DNA of 5,855 bases from Pseudomonadota bacterium. GTDB lineage: Bacteria > Pseudomonadota > Alphaproteobacteria > UBA9655. The position numbers and the translations under genes were made by a program. This document shows, piece after piece, positions 5,218-5,855 of this stretch. Where the stretch lies: contig JAKBAL010000155.1 of assembly GCA_021809225.1 (NCBI GenBank), forward strand, positions 1-5,855, given 5' to 3'. Each line of letters opens with the position of its first letter. The stretch's first letter is position 1. The notes under the pieces are model-generated. The model worked only from the letters and a program-made list of their open reading frames with translations, was not told the DNA's origin and ran no database searches.

Positions 5218-5492
5218 ATCAATTAAGATGAAATATGTAAATTATTAACAACATATAAATAGGGATAATTTAAAAGATAACAAACAAGAAAAAAATGAAG
5301 ATGAAGGACTAAGCTTGTAGATACTGATAACCATGCTCTTTTGGCATAAAAGCTATGGATTTTAAAATCTTCAGCGCTCTCCGTCAGTCTTTCACATTCT
5401 TTATGAAGCCCCGAGACAATTAACTTCGGTCGATCTCCATTGAGTTATCCTTGCCGTCCTTTTGGTGAAGGTAAGTATGAAAAGGAGAGCAA
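5218..5492 (+). other. AT-rich intergenic region without a supported gene
   Basis: About 275 nt between the promoter of the minus-strand small gene and the short ORF before the protease. It starts very AT-rich (to about 5310) and becomes more mixed. An imperfect hairpin, CCATG...CTTTT-GGCAT-AAAAG...ATGG, lies around 5332-5359. A 22-codon ATG frame begins near 5354 without a clear ribosome binding site. I recognise no RNA gene, repeat or gene remnant. The protease promoter may lie here, but I find no convincing -35/-10 pair. Confidence 0.5.
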
Positions 5493-5606
5493 ATGATTAC
5501 AAGTTTTTCTTTCCGGAACATCGATAAAAGTGCTAAAATATCTCTAAGGTTTACGGTGGCTATCCCCATTGAACGTGACGGTTACCTATGGCATCGTCAG
5601 GTCTGA
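5493..5606 (+). CDS. Short ORF (37 codons) just upstream of the DegP/HtrA gene, possible leader peptide
   Basis: The ATG is preceded by AAAGGAG with 5 nt spacing, one of the strongest Shine-Dalgarno matches in the window. The frame encodes 37 residues (MITSFSFRNIDKSAK..., ending GYLWHRQV) and stops 22 nt before the protease start. The peptide is mildly basic, has no membrane segment and matches no family I know. The piece FTVAIPIERDGY faintly recalls the first strand of HicB-like antitoxins, but the rest of such a domain is absent. It could be a regulatory leader peptide, a small protein, a gene remnant or chance. Confidence 0.33.
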   Translation: MITSFSFRNIDKSAKISLRFTVAIPIERDGYLWHRQV

Positions 5607-5628
5607 TGAATATATCATAAGGATTTTC

Positions 5629-5855
5629 ATGAAGATTTTAAGAGTATCTCTTATTTTGCTTTGTCCGTACTTTTTGATGATTTCTTGTAAAGAAGATCCT
5701 CAAATTAAAAAGGAAGAATTAAAGCCCGTTCCGGGTTTACGGACGCAGCGTATTGAAAGCTATGCTCCTGTCGTAAAAAAGGTAATTCCCGCCGTCGTTA
5801 ATATATATGCCTCTCATCATGCTAAGGGAAAATATCCCCTCTCTCCTTTTCTGCA
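5629..5855 (+). CDS. degP: DegP/HtrA-type periplasmic serine protease, predicted lipoprotein, 5' part
   Basis: The first 75 residues are visible before the window ends. Residues 1-20 form a lipoprotein-type signal sequence: MKILR, a hydrophobic core, then M-I-S-C with Cys20 as the likely acylation site, followed by the charged KEDPQIKKEE linker. Residues about 46-60, ESYAPVVKKVIPAVVNIYAS, are the hallmark start of the HtrA/Do protease domain (compare the family pattern A-x-x-V-x-x-x-x-PAVVNI). The catalytic His-Asp-Ser and PDZ domains should follow outside the window. Do-family proteases degrade or hold misfolded envelope proteins in the periplasm. Most are soluble; a lipid anchor is less usual. 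AAGGA (5619-5623) 5 nt upstream supports the start. A short ORF ends 22 nt before it. No heat-shock promoter could be established. Confidence 0.8.
   Translation, partial: MKILRVSLILLCPYFLMISCKEDPQIKKEELKPVPGLRTQRIESYAPVVKKVIPAVVNIYASHHAKGKYPLSPFL

Noticed and set aside
5513..5547. CCGGAACAT...TCTAA as a sigmaE-type promoter for degP
   Set aside because: The two parts are about 21 nt apart, too far for the 15-17 nt of known sigmaE promoters.
5564..5570. CCCCATT as a heat-shock (sigma32) -10 element for degP
   Set aside because: It resembles the sigma32 -10, but no CTTGAAA-like -35 lies at the needed distance (the bases there read TAAGGT).
5570..5612. SRP (4.5S) RNA suggested by GTCAGGTCTG
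   Set aside because: Only a few bases match; the conserved GGAAGGAAGCAGCC domain is missing.

Overview
The window most likely comes from an AT-rich alphaproteobacterium. The best evidence is ribosomal: the L13 and S9 proteins have alphaproteobacterial-style sequences. L13 has a C-terminal extension with the HPHEAQ block, and S9 has a charged N-terminal extension before the [15 protein letters not shown] core. The low GC and the small AT-rich promoters would fit a host-associated lineage such as Holosporales or Paracaedibacter-like bacteria. That placement is inference and rests on no search.

Layout, left to right. (a) Positions 1-1998, plus strand: the 3' part of an outer-membrane usher, overlapped by 10 nt by a single-domain secreted spore-coat-U (SCPU) pilin-like protein. 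This is the end of an archaic (Csu-type) chaperone-usher pilus operon. (b) Positions 2034-3106, minus strand: a two-gene unit, a short-chain dehydrogenase of the C-factor group with an apparent Sec signal peptide, whose stop codon overlaps the start of a divergent cutA. (c) Positions 3185-4254, minus strand: the conserved rplM-rpsI ribosomal operon with a good sigma70-type promoter and a UUCG-tetraloop terminator. (d) Positions 4265-4737, minus strand: a tRNA-Pro(GGG) gene followed 11 nt later by a second, more typical cutA. The pair appears to share the tRNA promoter, and the terminator stem includes the end of the cutA coding region. (e) Positions 4868-5217, minus strand: a small helical protein of unknown function with a near-consensus promoter and ribosome binding site. 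(f) Positions 5218-5855, plus strand: an AT-rich region without a clear gene, a 37-codon ORF with a strong Shine-Dalgarno, then the 5' end of a DegP/HtrA-type protease that looks like a lipoprotein.

There are envelope themes (pilus assembly, periplasmic protease, possible exported oxidoreductase, CutA metal-tolerance homologues), but the genes are in separate transcription units. I see no mobile element, CRISPR array or obvious defence system. The strongest points for a second look are the exported-looking SDR coupled to a divergent cutA, the tRNA-Pro/cutA dicistron with almost no separate leader, the single-domain SCPU protein lacking a donor-strand extension and carrying homopolymer tracts, and the short ORF directly upstream of the protease.
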